DNA from: Cardiobacterium valvarum
GTDB lineage: Bacteria; Pseudomonadota; Gammaproteobacteria; Cardiobacteriales; Cardiobacteriaceae
Direction: 5' to 3'
Assembly (NCBI RefSeq): GCF_900460955.1
Contig: NZ_UFUW01000001.1
Location: 1,424,738 to 1,488,737, forward strand
DNA: 64,000 bases
This document shows, piece by piece, positions 34,803-44,146 of this stretch; position 1 is the first letter of the stretch; each line of letters begins with the position of its first letter. A model generated the notes under the pieces. The model worked only from the letters and a program-made list of their open reading frames with translations. It was not told the DNA's origin and did not search any database. Position numbers and translations under genes: made by a program.

Positions 34803-36164
34803 TCAGGTGTAGTCAAAGGTCATCAGGGCGATGCGGTTCACGGGTTCGTAGAGCAGGATCATCGCGTCCGCGCCACCTTCGCCCCAGTCGTAGCCTGCGG
34901 TCATGGCAATGCAGGTGAAGCGGTGGTTTTGGTAGCGGATGTCCACGGCGCTATCGGCGCTGTCTTTCATGGTGAAGGCGGGTGGCGGGGCTTCGCTGGT
35001 CCAGTTGCCACCACCGAGGTAGGGCAGGTATTCGGGTTCTTCTCCGAAGCAGGGCAGGCCGGTGTCATCCACGTCGCCGAGGAAGCCGCTAGCGCGGTAG
35101 TGTTGTTTGCGCGCGGCGTAGCTGTCGCGCATTTCGGTGAAGTATGCTGCGGCTTCCGGATCGTCGTTGTCGCCGAGGAAGTAGTTTTTGTCGGCGAGGA
35201 AGCGGTAGTTGCCGTCATCTTCGAGATGGAAGGCAATCCAGTTGGTGCCGCAGTAGTCAGTGTGCGCGGCGGTGGTTTCCATGCCGATGTAGCCTTCGTA
35301 GGGTTCGAGCGGTTTGACGAGGTGCAAGCGGACGTCGCCGAGGGCGGGGTCAAGCGAGGCGAGGTCGAAGGTGGCAAGCGGCAGGAAGTGGTCGGCAAGC
35401 CAGGGTTGCGCGGTGGTGAAGACGGTAGCGGCGTCGGGGAAGTAGTCGATATGTGCGGGGCGGCGTTCTGAGCGGATGTCGGCGGGGACGGGGATGCGTT
35501 CTTGCGGCGGCAGGGTGGCGAGGTAGGCTTCGATGGCGGGTTGTGTCGCCGCACCGAGGCTGTTGGGGCCGTAGGCGTAAGCAAGGTCGTTGACGACGCG
35601 CGGGACGAGGTCGGGGCGGGGAATGCTATGGGTAACGGCGGCTTCGGGGTACACAGTCATCAGCATCCGGCCAATGCCTTTGTCCGGCGGCGGGTTCAGG
35701 TCGCGCAAGAGGTAGGCGGGGTTTTCGAAGCCGTGGCCGGGGGCGTCATTCAGCATTACCGCCAGTGCGCACAGGGCCTGGTATTGTCCGGGCAGGTCGG
35801 CCGGCCAGCCACTGCGGGTCAGCCATTCGATGTTGTGTGCTTCGCCGTATTGTTTGAGGCGCAGGGCATCACGCAGGGCTTCCGGCGGGTAGTAATCGGC
35901 AGGGTCATCCCAGGCCCAACGCCAGCGGTTGTTTTCGCTGCGCCCGATGTATTGCAGGCGGCAGGGGTGTTTGCCGAGCAGGGCGGTGGCGGCGCTGCGG
36001 TCAACGTCGCTCAGGTATTTACTGTCGTTCGCCCAGCGTTGCAGTTGTTTTTGCCGTTCTTGCGCCAGACCGAGGTAGGGCAAGGCGGCAGCGAGCATGT
36101 CGTCGCGCAGGGCGAGATAGGCGGGGTAGTCGGCAACGGGTAAGGGGTTGTCGTAGAGGGTCAT
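34803..36164 (-). CDS. Hypothetical protein in the rnf operon, DUF6882-like N-terminus
   Basis: A 453-residue soluble protein with no signal peptide. Residues 60-150 contain CRLQYIGRSENNRWRWAWDD, ALRLKQYGEAHNIEWLT and ALCALAVMLNDAPGH, the style of DUF6882 proteins. The second half, rich in Asp, Tyr and Trp, is unfamiliar (DYCGTNWIAFHLEDDGNYRF, GFLGDVDDTGLPCFGEEPEY). It starts inside the rnfC stop (ATGA) and so is translationally tied to rnfC, though it is not an Rnf subunit. The family label is tentative. Confidence 0.7.
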   Translation of the reverse strand: MTLYDNPLPVADYPAYLALRDDMLAAALPYLGLAQERQKQLQRWANDSKYLSDVDRSAATALLGKHPCRLQYIGRSENNRWRWAWDDPADYYPPEALRDALRLKQYGEAHNIEWLTRSGWPADLPGQYQALCALAVMLNDAPGHGFENPAYLLRDLNPPPDKGIGRMLMTVYPEAAVTHSIPRPDLVPRVVNDLAYAYGPNSLGAATQPAIEAYLATLPPQERIPVPADIRSERRPAHIDYFPDAATVFTTAQPWLADHFLPLATFDLASLDPALGDVRLHLVKPLEPYEGYIGMETTAAHTDYCGTNWIAFHLEDDGNYRFLADKNYFLGDNDDPEAAAYFTEMRDSYAARKQHYRASGFLGDVDDTGLPCFGEEPEYLPYLGGGNWTSEAPPPAFTMKDSADSAVDIRYQNHRFTCIAMTAGYDWGEGGADAMILLYEPVNRIALMTFDYT

Positions 36165-39100
36165 GATGGGTTGTCCTTGTTGGCAAGGCGGGCGGCTTTA
36201 CGTGCAGCAGCGCGAGCTTTGGCGGCTTCGATAGTGGCTGATTTTGCAGGATCGGTGGGCTGGGCGAAGGGCGGGGGTTCTGCCATGTTTGTCTCGCTTG
36301 GGCGGTCTGTTTGCTCAACCCCCATCCCATCCCTTCCCCCATAGGGGGAAGGGCTTTTTTCTTCGTCTGCGGATACTTCGGCGGTGTTGCCGCTGGCAGC
36401 GAGGCGGGCAGCTTTGCGCGCTGCAGCACGGGCTTTTGCCGCTTCGATGGCGGCTGATTTTGCAGGGTCAGCAGGTTGGGCGAAGGGTGGGGGTTCTGTC
36501 GTGGGGGGCGCAGTTATCCCGCTTGGCGGGGCCTCTGTGGTTTGTTCCCCCCTTCCGGCCTCCGGCCACCTTCCCCCGCGAGCGGGGGAAGGGTTGGTCT
36601 CTTCGCTGATGGTTGGTTCTGTGGTTTTGTCGCTGGCGGCAAGGCAGGCGACTTTACGCGCAGCAGCACGGGCTTTCGCTGCTTCGATGGCGGCTGATTT
36701 TGCAGGATCGGTGGCTTGGGCGAAGGGCGGCGTGGTTGTCTCGCTTGGGCGGTCTGTTTGCTCAACCCCCATCCCATCCCTTCCCCCATAGGGGGAAGGG
36801 CTTTTTTCTTCGGCTGCGGATACTTCAGCGCTGTTGCCGCTGGCGGCAAGGCGGGCTGCTTTGCGCGCAGCGGCGCGGGCTTTCGCCGCTTCGATGGCGG
36901 CGGTTTTGCCGGCGGAGCCCGCAGTTATCTCGCTTGGCGGGGTTTGAGACGTTGCAGGCAACGTCTCTACGTTTTCCGTGGCTGTAGGTCGGATGGTGCT
37001 GGTGGCGGGTTCGGGGGATTGTGTCCCCCCTTCCGTCGCTTCGCGACACCTTCCCCCGCAAGCGGGGGAAGGGTTAGTCTCTTCGCTGACGGTTGGTTCT
37101 GTGGTTTTGTCGCTGGCAGCAAGGCGGGCGGCTTTATGCGCAGCGGCGCGGGCTTTGGCGGCTTCGATAGCGGCTGATTTTGCAGGATCGGTGGCTTGGG
37201 CGAAGGGTGGGGTTTCTGCCGTGGGAGGCGTAGTTATCTCGCTTGGGTGGTCTGTTTGCTCAACCCCCATCCCATCCCTTCCCCCATAGGGGGAAGGGCT
37301 TTTTTCTGGAGGCGCGTCGGTTTGTGCGCTGTTGTCTGCGGCGGCGAGGCGGGCTGCTTTGCGCGCGGTAGCGCGGGCTTTCGCCGCTTCGATAGCGGCG
37401 GTTTTATCGGCGGAGGCCGTGGTTGTCTCGCTTGGCGGGGCCTCTGTGGTTTGTTCCCCCCTTCCGGCCTCCGGCCACCTTCCCCCGCTTGCGGGGGAAG
37501 GTTTTTTTTCTTCACTGGTAGCGAGGCGGGCGGCTTTGCGCGCAGCAGCGCGGGTTTTTGCCGCTTCGATGGCAGCGGTTTTGTCGCCGGAGGCAGTGGT
37601 TGCCCCGCTTGGCGAGCGGTTCGGGGTGTATTTTTCCGGCGGGTTGGGGTCTTGGCGGGTGATAGGTGATGGTGGCGCAGCAGGGGTCGGGCTCGCGGCG
37701 GCTTCGCGCAGTTTGGCGCGGCGGGCGTCCATTTGTGCCTGTCTTTCGGCAGCTTCGCGTTCGAGGCGGGCGGTGCGCGCTTCGTGGCGGGCGCGGGCGT
37801 GTTCGGCGTCGCGCGCTTTTTTGTCGGCGGCGCGGATGTCGCCTTTGCTGTGGCGGTAGTACTGGACGAGCGGGATGGCGGACGGGCAGACGGCGGCACA
37901 GATGCCGCATTCGATGCAGTCAAACAGGCGGTATTGTTTGAGGCGGTTGTGCTGGTTGCTTTGGCTGTACCAGAGGAGTTGTTGCGGCAGGAGTTCCATC
38001 GGGCAGGCGTCGGCGCAGCGCGAGCAGCGGATGCACGGGGTTTCTTCGGGCGCGGGAGCGGCAGGCAGGATGAGCAGGCTGTTGCCGGTTTTTTGTAATG
38101 GGGTGTCAGGAGAGGCGATTTCGTAGCCCATCATCGGGCCGCCGATGATGTGGCGGTTTTCCGCGCTGTGTTCGTGCCGCTCGCCGCCGCTCTGCTGGAT
38201 GAGTTCGCACGCGGCGGTGCCGATGCGGATGCGCAGGACTTGCGGCTCGCGGATGCCTTCGCCGCTGATGGTGGTGTAGCGTTCGGTGAGCGGCAGGCCG
38301 AGGCTGACGGCGTCATACACGGCTTTCATGGTGCCGCTGTTGTGGCAGATGAGGCCGTAGTCGCTGGCGTGGGCGTCGGCGGGGACGCGGATGCCGAGCA
38401 GCAGTTCGAAGAGTTGGCGGGCGTTGCCGCTGGGGTAGCGTACGGGGACGCTGCTGATGCGGATACGCGGATCGGCGGCAGCATCGAGCGCGGCGCGCAG
38501 GGCGGCGATGGCTTCGGGTTTGTCGTCTTCGATGCCGAAGTGGATGTTGTCCGCGCCGAGGATGCGCGCGGTGATTTGTGCGCCACGGATGATGGCGGCG
38601 GCGTTTTCGCGGATTTGCAGGTCGTCGCAGGTGATGTAGGGCTCGCATTCGGCGGCGTTGATGACGAGGGTGTTGGCGGGGTGACCGAGTTTGCGCGCGG
38701 TGGGGAAACCCGCCCCGCCGAGGCCGACGATGCCGCAGTCGTGGATGCGCGCGCGCAGTTCGTCCGGCGTGGCGGTCTCGATATCGAGAGCGGGCAGCGG
38801 CGGCGCGCTTTGGTCTTCACCGTCGCTCGCGAGGATGAGGTGCGGCACGGAGCGGTTGGATGGGTGCATGTCCGGGCGCGGCTCGATGGCGCGGATGGTG
38901 CCGGAGGTGGGGGCGTGGACGGGGGCGTCCCTGTGATTTGCTGGCGCGGCGAGGAGCGCTCCGCGCAGGACGCGATCACCGACGGCAACTTGGGCAATGA
39001 ACGGGGTGCCGTCGTGCTGGGTGAGGCTGATGGCGTATTCGTCGCAAAGGGCGGCTTCCCGCGAGGGGCGGGTGGTGCTCATGGTTTTGTGCCCGGGCGG

Positions 39101-39169
39101 GGTGATGTGGATGCCGCCGTGGAAGGTGGTTTTGCCGGGGAGGAGGCGGGCGAGGAGTTGTTTGATCAT
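36161..39169 (-). CDS. rnfC: Electron transport complex subunit RnfC with giant repeat tail
   Basis: A 1002-residue membrane-associated subunit (E. coli RsxC has about 740). Residues 1-440 are a normal Rnf[14 protein letters not shown] (NADH/FMN-binding glycine loop), [13 protein letters not shown], and two 4Fe-4S motifs, [12 protein letters not shown] near 380 and [12 protein letters not shown] near 416. A coiled basic segment follows. From about residue 515 come seven copies of [19 protein letters not shown] separated by Pro/Gly-rich linkers that are translations of palindromic repeats. The start at 39169 overlaps the rnfB stop as ATGA; an upstream in-frame extension inside rnfB has no ribosome site. 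Confidence 0.93.
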   Translation of the reverse strand: MIKQLLARLLPGKTTFHGGIHITPPGHKTMSTTRPSREAALCDEYAISLTQHDGTPFIAQVAVGDRVLRGALLAAPANHRDAPVHAPTSGTIRAIEPRPDMHPSNRSVPHLILASDGEDQSAPPLPALDIETATPDELRARIHDCGIVGLGGAGFPTARKLGHPANTLVINAAECEPYITCDDLQIRENAAAIIRGAQITARILGADNIHFGIEDDKPEAIAALRAALDAAADPRIRISSVPVRYPSGNARQLFELLLGIRVPADAHASDYGLICHNSGTMKAVYDAVSLGLPLTERYTTISGEGIREPQVLRIRIGTAACELIQQSGGERHEHSAENRHIIGGPMMGYEIASPDTPLQKTGNSLLILPAAPAPEETPCIRCSRCADACPMELLPQQLLWYSQSNQHNRLKQYRLFDCIECGICAAVCPSAIPLVQYYRHSKGDIRAADKKARDAEHARARHEARTARLEREAAERQAQMDARRAKLREAAASPTPAAPPSPITRQDPNPPEKYTPNRSPSGATTASGDKTAAIEAAKTRAAARKAARLATSEEKKPSPASGGRWPEAGRGEQTTEAPPSETTTASADKTAAIEAAKARATARKAARLAAADNSAQTDAPPEKSPSPYGGRDGMGVEQTDHPSEITTPPTAETPPFAQATDPAKSAAIEAAKARAAAHKAARLAASDKTTEPTVSEETNPSPACGGRCREATEGGTQSPEPATSTIRPTATENVETLPATSQTPPSEITAGSAGKTAAIEAAKARAAARKAARLAASGNSAEVSAAEEKSPSPYGGRDGMGVEQTDRPSETTTPPFAQATDPAKSAAIEAAKARAAARKVACLAASDKTTEPTISEETNPSPARGGRWPEAGRGEQTTEAPPSGITAPPTTEPPPFAQPADPAKSAAIEAAKARAAARKAARLAASGNTAEVSADEEKSPSPYGGRDGMGVEQTDRPSETNMAEPPPFAQPTDPAKSATIEAAKARAAARKAARLANKDNPS
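36183..37580. repeat. Seven-unit repeat array inside rnfC with embedded palindromes
   Basis: Seven coding repeats occur near 36183, 36405, 36642, 36842, 37120, 37340 and 37515. The linkers between them alternate. One kind holds a perfect palindrome CCCTTCCCCC-ATA-GGGGGAAGGG (36331, 36778 and 37276). The other holds CCTTCCCCCGC with its complement around a 2-base loop (36569, 37048 and 37478). A GAGACGTTGC palindrome sits in one linker near 36943. Every insert keeps the frame. Confidence 0.9.
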
Positions 39170-39750
39170 GATTCGGTGGGTTGCGGCGGCTGCGGTGCCG
39201 GTGGCGGGGTTTGCGGTTGTTGCGGGTTCTGCGGTTTGTCCCAGTTCCAGGGTTCGTCGCGCGGCTTCATGATGATGCAGTTGACCGGGCAGGGGTCCAC
39301 ACAGAGGCGGCAACCGGTGCATTCGTCGCTGATGATGGTGTGCATTTTCTGGTTGCTGCCGAGGATGGCATCCACCGGGCAGGCTTTGATGCATTTGGTG
39401 CAGCCGATGCACCAGTCTTCAATGATAAAGGCGACTTGCGGCGCGGTCTCTGCGCCGTTTTCGGCGTTGAGCGGTTTGCTTTCCACACCAAGCAGTTCGG
39501 CGAGTTTGTCCACGCCTTCCTGGCCGCCGGGCGGGCAGCGGTTGATGTCCGCCTCGCCTTTGGCAATAGCTTCGGCGTAGGGTTTGCAACCGGGGAAGCC
39601 GCATTGGCCGCACTGGGTCTGCGGCAGGATGGCGTCGATTTTTTCGGCAAGCGGGTCGCCTTCGACTTTGTATTTTTGCGCGAAGACGCCGAGCAGCAGG
39701 CCACACAGGGCGATGACGGCGAGCAGGAGGATGATGGCGAGCCAAATCAT
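39166..39750 (-). CDS. rnfB: Electron transport complex subunit RnfB (RsxB)
   Basis: A 194-residue iron-sulfur subunit. One membrane helix (residues 3-23) is followed by the 4Fe-4S domain [19 protein letters not shown] and two ferredoxin motifs, [16 protein letters not shown] and [16 protein letters not shown]. The C-terminus is Pro/Gln-rich. It accepts electrons from ferredoxin and hands them to the membrane subunits. It begins three bases after rnfA and overlaps rnfC. Confidence 0.96.
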   Translation of the reverse strand: MIWLAIILLLAVIALCGLLLGVFAQKYKVEGDPLAEKIDAILPQTQCGQCGFPGCKPYAEAIAKGEADINRCPPGGQEGVDKLAELLGVESKPLNAENGAETAPQVAFIIEDWCIGCTKCIKACPVDAILGSNQKMHTIISDECTGCRLCVDPCPVNCIIMKPRDEPWNWDKPQNPQQPQTPPPAPQPPQPTES

Positions 39751-39753
39751 GGT

Positions 39754-40329
39754 TTACACCCAGCCGCCGAAGCCCATAAAGGCGATAGCGAGAATGCCCG
39801 CCGTCATCAGTGCCGCCGGGGTGCCTTTGAAGGGTGCGGGCACGTCGGCAGCGTCGATGCGTTCGCGGATGGCAGCGAAAATGACGAGGACGAGGGTGAA
39901 GCCAACCGCCGCACCGAAGCCGTACAGCGCGGATTGCAACAGGTTGTGCTGCTGGTTGGCGTTCAGGAGGGCGACACCGAGCACGGCACAGTTGGTGGTA
40001 ATCAGCGGCAGGTACACGCCGAGCAGGCGGTGCAGCACGGGGCTGGTTTTGGCGATGTACATTTCGGTCAGGCCGACGAGGACGGCGATGGCGACGATGA
40101 AGCCGATGGTGCGCAGGTAGGTGATGCCGAAGGGGGTGAGCAGGTAGGTATCGAGCAGGTAGGCGCTGACGGCGGAGAGGGTGAGGACGAATGCGGTGGC
40201 AAAGCCCATGCCGAGGGCGGTATCGATTTTGCGCGAGACGCCCATGAAGGGGCAGAGGCCGAGGAATTGCGAGAGGACAAAGTTGTTCACCAAAACGGTG
40301 CTCAACACGATATAGAAGTAGCTGTGCAT
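39754..40329 (-). CDS. rnfA: Electron transport complex subunit RnfA (RsxA)
   Basis: A 191-residue protein of six membrane helices. The start [20 protein letters not shown] then [13 protein letters not shown] and the middle [17 protein letters not shown] carry the two conserved membrane Cys residues. It is the first gene of the rnf operon, facing a divergent DUF350 gene. I take the ATG at 40329 since the protein then begins exactly as in the family; the extension to 40410 is not supported. The ribosome site is weak. Confidence 0.95.
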   Translation of the reverse strand: MHSYFYIVLSTVLVNNFVLSQFLGLCPFMGVSRKIDTALGMGFATAFVLTLSAVSAYLLDTYLLTPFGITYLRTIGFIVAIAVLVGLTEMYIAKTSPVLHRLLGVYLPLITTNCAVLGVALLNANQQHNLLQSALYGFGAAVGFTLVLVIFAAIRERIDAADVPAPFKGTPAALMTAGILAIAFMGFGGWV

Positions 40330-40488
40330 GAGGGGTTGGCGGCAGTAAAAAGCTACGTGCATTCTAGCGCAACGGCCACCGGATGACGGTTGATAAACGC
40401 AAAGGGTCAATCCTGCATTCCCGCTGATTTTTTCAGGGCAGATAAGCCGTTATAATTCGCCAAACCCTTTATTTATGAGGTTTCTCCC

Positions 40489-40890
40489 ATGCACATTTCC
40501 CCCCAAGAATACCTGCTCTACCTGCAATACCTCGGTCTTGCCATCGTGCTGGAAGCCGTCTTCGCCGCCGCTTATCTGCACAGCACCCCCAACGCCGAGC
40601 TGCACCTCACCCGCGAGGGCAATACCGCCTGCGCCCTGTCGTTTGGCGGTGCACTCATCGGTTTCAGCCTGCCGCTTGCCGCCAGCATCCGGCAAAGCGT
40701 GCAGCTGGTGGATTTCATCCTTTGGGGCGTCGTCGCCGCTGTCATCCAGATAGCGCTCTATCACATCGCCACCCGCCTCATCATCAGAAACGCCAGCCGC
40801 GAACTCGCCAATAACAACACCGCCGTCGGCACCCTGCTCGCCGCGCTGTCCATCAGCATCGGCCTGCTCAACGCCGCCTGCCTCAGCTAA
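40489..40890 (+). CDS. DUF350 membrane protein
   Basis: A 133-residue inner-membrane protein with four helices: YLQYLGLAIVLEAVFAAAYL, then ALSFGGALIGFSLPLAASI, FILWGVVAAVIQIALYHIA and TLLAALSISIGLLNAACLS. This is the YjfL/DUF350 pattern (E..NtA.A...gG...G). It lies ten bases ahead of an SPFH-domain gene and is likely cotranscribed. Members are often linked to membrane-stress genes, but no activity is established. Confidence 0.85.
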   Translation: MHISPQEYLLYLQYLGLAIVLEAVFAAAYLHSTPNAELHLTREGNTACALSFGGALIGFSLPLAASIRQSVQLVDFILWGVVAAVIQIALYHIATRLIIRNASRELANNNTAVGTLLAALSISIGLLNAACLS

Positions 40891-40900
40891 GGAGACCCCC

Positions 40901-41890
40901 ATGTTCGGAAGCTTTATCCGCAAACAGTTCATCGACGTCATCGAATGGCCGGATCCGGAAGACGACCAGCTCATCTGGCGCTACCCCGCCATCGACCGTG
41001 AAATCCAGACCGGCGCCACCCTTATCGTGCGCGAAAGCCAGCTCGCCATGTTCGTGGACGAAGGCAAAACGGCGGACATCTTCGCCGCCGGCACCCATAC
41101 CCTCAGCACCCAGACGCTGCCCATCCTCACCAACCTGAAAAACTGGGACAAAGCCTTTGCCTCGCCCTTCAAGAGTGACGTGTACTACTTCGGCACCCGT
41201 CAGCAACTCGGCCGCCGCTGGGGTACCGCCCAACCCGTAACCGTCCGCGACAGCGAATTTGGCGCCGTGCAACTGCGCGCCTTCGGCATGTACGCCTACC
41301 GCCTGAGCGACCCCGCCAAATTCTTCAACGAAGTCAGCGGCGTTGTCGGCGAATACCGCGTCGGCCAGCTTGACGATCCGCTGCGCAACACCATCACCAG
41401 CCAGCTCGCCGGCCTCTTCGGTACCTCAGGCATCCCCTTTCTTGACATGGCGGCGAACCAGCCCCTGCTCGCGCAAAAACTCGCCGAACACGTCGCCCCC
41501 GCCTTTGCCGCCTTGGGCCTCACCCTCGAAAGCATCACCGTCGAAAGCATCACCCTGCCGGAGGCTATCCAGAAGGCGCTGGACGAGCGCATCAGCATGG
41601 GCGTCATCGGCGATTTGAACCGCTACACCCAATACCAGACCGCACAAGCCATCCCGCTTGCCGCGCAGAACGAAGGCGGACTCGCCGGACTCGGTGCGGG
41701 CATCGGCGTCGGCGCCGGCATCGGGCAGAACATGGCGGCAGCGATGAGCACCGGCCTGAACAACGCCAGTGCAGCGAACGACATCCAGGCGCGCCTCATC
41801 CAACTCAAAACCCTGCACGATCAGGGGCTCATCAGCGCCGATGACTACGAAAAAGCCAAGGCGGAAGTCCTTAAGAAACTGACCAGCTAA
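40901..41890 (+). CDS. SPFH-domain protein with C-terminal SHOCT segment
   Basis: A 329-residue soluble protein. The N-terminal part, FIRKQFIDVIEWPDPEDDQL then IVRESQLAMFVDEGKTADIF, FAAGTHTLSTQTLPILTNL, is the YdjI/virion-core type of SPFH domain. A Gly/Ala-rich hinge follows at about residues 250-285. The C-terminus IQLKTLHDQGLISADDYEKA then KAEVLKKL is a SHOCT-like oligomerisation motif. GGAGA precedes the ATG. It probably forms membrane-associated scaffolds together with the DUF350 protein, by analogy only. Confidence 0.85.
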   Translation: MFGSFIRKQFIDVIEWPDPEDDQLIWRYPAIDREIQTGATLIVRESQLAMFVDEGKTADIFAAGTHTLSTQTLPILTNLKNWDKAFASPFKSDVYYFGTRQQLGRRWGTAQPVTVRDSEFGAVQLRAFGMYAYRLSDPAKFFNEVSGVVGEYRVGQLDDPLRNTITSQLAGLFGTSGIPFLDMAANQPLLAQKLAEHVAPAFAALGLTLESITVESITLPEAIQKALDERISMGVIGDLNRYTQYQTAQAIPLAAQNEGGLAGLGAGIGVGAGIGQNMAAAMSTGLNNASAANDIQARLIQLKTLHDQGLISADDYEKAKAEVLKKLTS

Positions 41891-41898
41891 ACGCAGCA

Positions 41899-41925
41899 CG
41901 CCCCTCCCGCCGGAGGGGCGTATTG
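41899..41925 (+). terminator. Hairpin after the SPFH gene
   Basis: A nine-base stem CGCCCCTCC with loop CGCC starts eight bases after the stop. Only a short TATTG follows, so it may be a weak terminator. Confidence 0.55.
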
Positions 41926-41955
41926 TCTGGAGCAAAACCATGCAAGAAAAAACAC

Positions 41956-42051
41956 CCGCTACCACGCCGCCAAGGCCTCGACTTGCCGCATGGCAGAGCC
42001 AGTATTTACACCGCTTGGCGAACCCGGTGTTTATGCCGCTTGGCACGTTCA
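41956..42051. repeat. Dispersed AAGCGG-type repeat units
   Basis: Four degenerate units read in the orientation opposite to the cas7-cas4 copy: CTTGCCGCATGGCAGAGCC, AGTATTTACACCGCTTGGCG, AACCCGGTGTTTATGCCGC and CTTGGCACGTTCAGTA. The core is TTTAYRCCGCTTGGC. Confidence 0.7.
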
Positions 42052-42093
42052 GTAGCACAATGAAACATCCACCCCAAACTACCCAACATTGTT

Positions 42094-43041
42094 ATGAAAA
42101 AAATCCTGCTTGCTCTCGCTTTCTCCTCCGCATCATTGACCGCATGGGCGGTAAACACCTGGACTTACTGCGACGATATGTATATGTATGTCATCCGCAG
42201 TGAGTGCACACCACAAGCTATCGTCACCAGACTTACCTATAGGCATCCGCTCTATCAGGCGGCAAGAGCGGGCGACAAGGCGGGCGGTGAAGTGCTCATC
42301 CGGGAAGGGAACGACCTCAATAGAGTCTACGAAAGAGCAGGTTTTCTGCCCCATTCCCTGCTCAATCTGAGCCTTTTCGAGGAGGATAAACAAGCCTTTG
42401 CCACCCTGCTCGCTCTTGGTGCCGACCCAAATTTTCTCGGTAAACAAGAGGAGACGCCGATGCATGCTGCGGCCAAAAAAGAAGACCCGTGGTATCTCGA
42501 AACCCTGCTCGCCCACGGTGGTGATGCCAATGTACGCGACATTGATGGCAAAACGCCGCTCTTTGCTGCTGCGAGTCTTGGAGGCAGCGGGAGTATTGAG
42601 CGGCTGGTGCGGGCAGGGGCAGATATACAGGCAAAAGACGAGGATGGGCAAACACCGCTTTTTGCCGCGATTGGTAGTTTGAATAAAGGCAGTTTTACGC
42701 AACTGCTGGATGCGGGCGCGGATATTCATGCCACCGATAATGACGGCAACACACTGCTGCACGCCAGCGCCAGATATGGTTTCAGAAATAACGATACTTT
42801 CTGGCGATTACTGCAAATGGGTGTCGACCCGCGCGCCAAAAACCGCTACGGCAACACCTTCCAATGCGATTTTTTCTTCAAGGTTCCGAGTGATGAGCCT
42901 TTTGCCACCCAGGTACGCGACTGGTTGACCGCTCGCGGCATCCCGCTCGACAGCGAGGCGGATTGTCACCCCGTTCCAGCCAAACTCAGCAAATACTGGG
43001 AGCGCAGGATGCCACACAGTGTAAAACCGGCACAACGGTAA
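42094..43041 (+). CDS. Secreted ankyrin-repeat protein
   Basis: A 315-residue protein with a signal peptide (residues 1-19, cleaving after AWA). Six or so ankyrin repeats follow: HPLYQAARAGDKAGGEVLI, LLNLSLFEEDKQAFATLLAL, TPMHAAAKKEDPWYLETLL, TPLFAAASLGGSGSIERLVR, TPLFAAIGSLNKGSFTQLL and TLLHASARYG. A Cys pair before the repeats (YCDD, SECT) and late Cys residues could form disulfides, as befits an exported protein. It probably binds a protein partner in the periplasm or outside. Confidence 0.85.
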   Translation: MKKILLALAFSSASLTAWAVNTWTYCDDMYMYVIRSECTPQAIVTRLTYRHPLYQAARAGDKAGGEVLIREGNDLNRVYERAGFLPHSLLNLSLFEEDKQAFATLLALGADPNFLGKQEETPMHAAAKKEDPWYLETLLAHGGDANVRDIDGKTPLFAAASLGGSGSIERLVRAGADIQAKDEDGQTPLFAAIGSLNKGSFTQLLDAGADIHATDNDGNTLLHASARYGFRNNDTFWRLLQMGVDPRAKNRYGNTFQCDFFFKVPSDEPFATQVRDWLTARGIPLDSEADCHPVPAKLSKYWERRMPHSVKPAQR

Positions 43042-43165
43042 ATGCCAAGAGCGGGGTAGTTGCGGGATAGTGCAGAGCGAAATTCAGTCTGCCATGCATT
43101 CCTTCACTTTCACCATCCGACATACGCCGCTTGGCGCACATCCAAACTCGAATTTCGCGCAAAAG

Positions 43166-43190
43166 AAAACCCCGCTCAAGCGGGGCTTTT
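43166..43190. terminator. Bidirectional terminator between the ankyrin and yceI genes
   Basis: An AAACCCCGCT stem closes on a CAA loop with A-run and TTTT flanks, located between convergent genes. One copy of the CCGCTTGGC dispersed repeat lies just before it at about 43125. Confidence 0.8.
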
Positions 43191-43209
43191 CTTATTCAGG
43201 CAAAGCCTT

Positions 43210-43776
43210 TTACTTCGCTGCTTCTTTCTTGTCACCGGCACGGATGCCTTCGCCGCTAACGCTGACTTTTACCAGCGGTGCAACTTCGATATTGGCGCCG
43301 TAATCGGCGGGCTTCAGATCAAAGGCGGTGCTGAAGCCGCTGCGGTAGCCGCCCCACGGGTCGCTGCCTTCGCCTACTTTGCTAACTGGCACGGTGATGC
43401 TTTGCGTTTTGCCGTGGAAGGTGAGGTTGCCGGTAAGTTGACCGTCTTTCCAGGCGGTGGATTTGAAGGTGGCTTCCGGGTATGCGCTGCTTTCCAGGTA
43501 TTTTTGCAGGTGTTCGTCGCGCTCGCCGAAGCCGGTATCCAGCGAAGGGATTTTGACGGTCACGCTCACGTCTTTGATTTCGCCGCTGTCGCTGTCATAA
43601 GTGTAGCTGCCGCTCACGCCTTTGAAGAGGCCGGGAATGGTGCTGTAACCGAGGTGGGAGACGCCGATTTGCACGTAGAAGTGGGTTGGGTCGATGTCGT
43701 ATTTGACCGGGGCGGCGATGGCGGCGCTACCGGCAAACAGGGCGGCAGTTAAAAGTGCACTGCGGATAGTTGTCAT
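43210..43776 (-). CDS. YceI-family periplasmic protein
   Basis: A 188-residue protein with a signal peptide (residues 1-21, cleaving AIA-AP). The lipocalin-like YceI domain shows YDIDPTHFYVQIGVSHLGYS, SVTVKIPSLDTGFGERDEHL, YPEATFKSTA and GNLTFHGKTQSITVPV. Such proteins bind isoprenoid quinone-like lipids in the periplasm. I set the start at 43776, with GGAGAACCTCC just upstream; the frame upstream of it is not coding. Confidence 0.93.
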   Translation of the reverse strand: MTTIRSALLTAALFAGSAAIAAPVKYDIDPTHFYVQIGVSHLGYSTIPGLFKGVSGSYTYDSDSGEIKDVSVTVKIPSLDTGFGERDEHLQKYLESSAYPEATFKSTAWKDGQLTGNLTFHGKTQSITVPVSKVGEGSDPWGGYRSGFSTAFDLKPADYGANIEVAPLVKVSVSGEGIRAGDKKEAAK

Positions 43777-43922
43777 GGAGGTTCTCCGGTTATGGGTGAG
43801 ATGCCGCATGGTAGCGGCTATGGTTTGCGGGGTGATTACGGTTTGGCTATTGCCACCCTGTGCACAAAAGCCGCTGCAAACAGATGCAAAAGCATCACGC
43901 GTTATGGGCTGGATGATGCCCC

Positions 43923-43956
43923 GTTTCAATTCACAGCCGCCCGAAGGCGGCTGCTC
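43923..43956 (-). CRISPR. Solitary type I-C-like CRISPR repeat next to cas2
   Basis: On the minus strand the segment has an 8-base stem CAGCCGCC / GGCGGCTG around a 4-base loop and ends TGTGAATTGAAAC, the 3' handle form of type I-C repeats (GTGGATTGAAAC). It lies where the first repeat should be: beyond cas2, after an AT-richer leader. No second copy is found within the next several hundred bases, so the array is reduced to one repeat, with at most a single spacer-like segment (about 43888-43922) after it. Confidence 0.6.
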
Positions 43957-44146
43957 TCTGCGCCAAAATCCGCGAAGAATCAGTCAAATACAACTACCCT
44001 TTCGCTAACCTGTTCCGGCAGCAGAGAGTATAGCAAGTATAGCGCCCGCTTTTTACGCCATACAAGTCTATAAATAGCCCAATTGTTAAAGAACTACTGC
44101 ATTCGCTAGCCTGCCTGCATTTTTATGGGAATCGCCGGTTAGCGCG
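43957..44146 (-). promoter_or_regulatory. Probable CRISPR leader
   Basis: The 190 bases between cas2 and the solitary repeat are non-coding. Read on the minus strand they contain TATTTATAGACTTG, then GCTATACTTGCTATACTC, whose TATACT copies could be -10 boxes, 75-90 bases before the repeat. This is the expected leader position in type I-C loci. Confidence 0.5.

Noticed and set aside
36183-37580. rnfC repeat block as separate small genes or an assembly error
   Set aside because: The frame is open through all seven units, the linkers differ among themselves, and the inserts all keep phase. Long reads would still be useful to fix the copy number.
38150-39580. A 476-codon open frame antisense to rnfC and rnfB
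   Set aside because: The Gly/Ala/Val/Asp-rich translation mirrors the sense codon usage; the Fe-S motifs are on the other strand.
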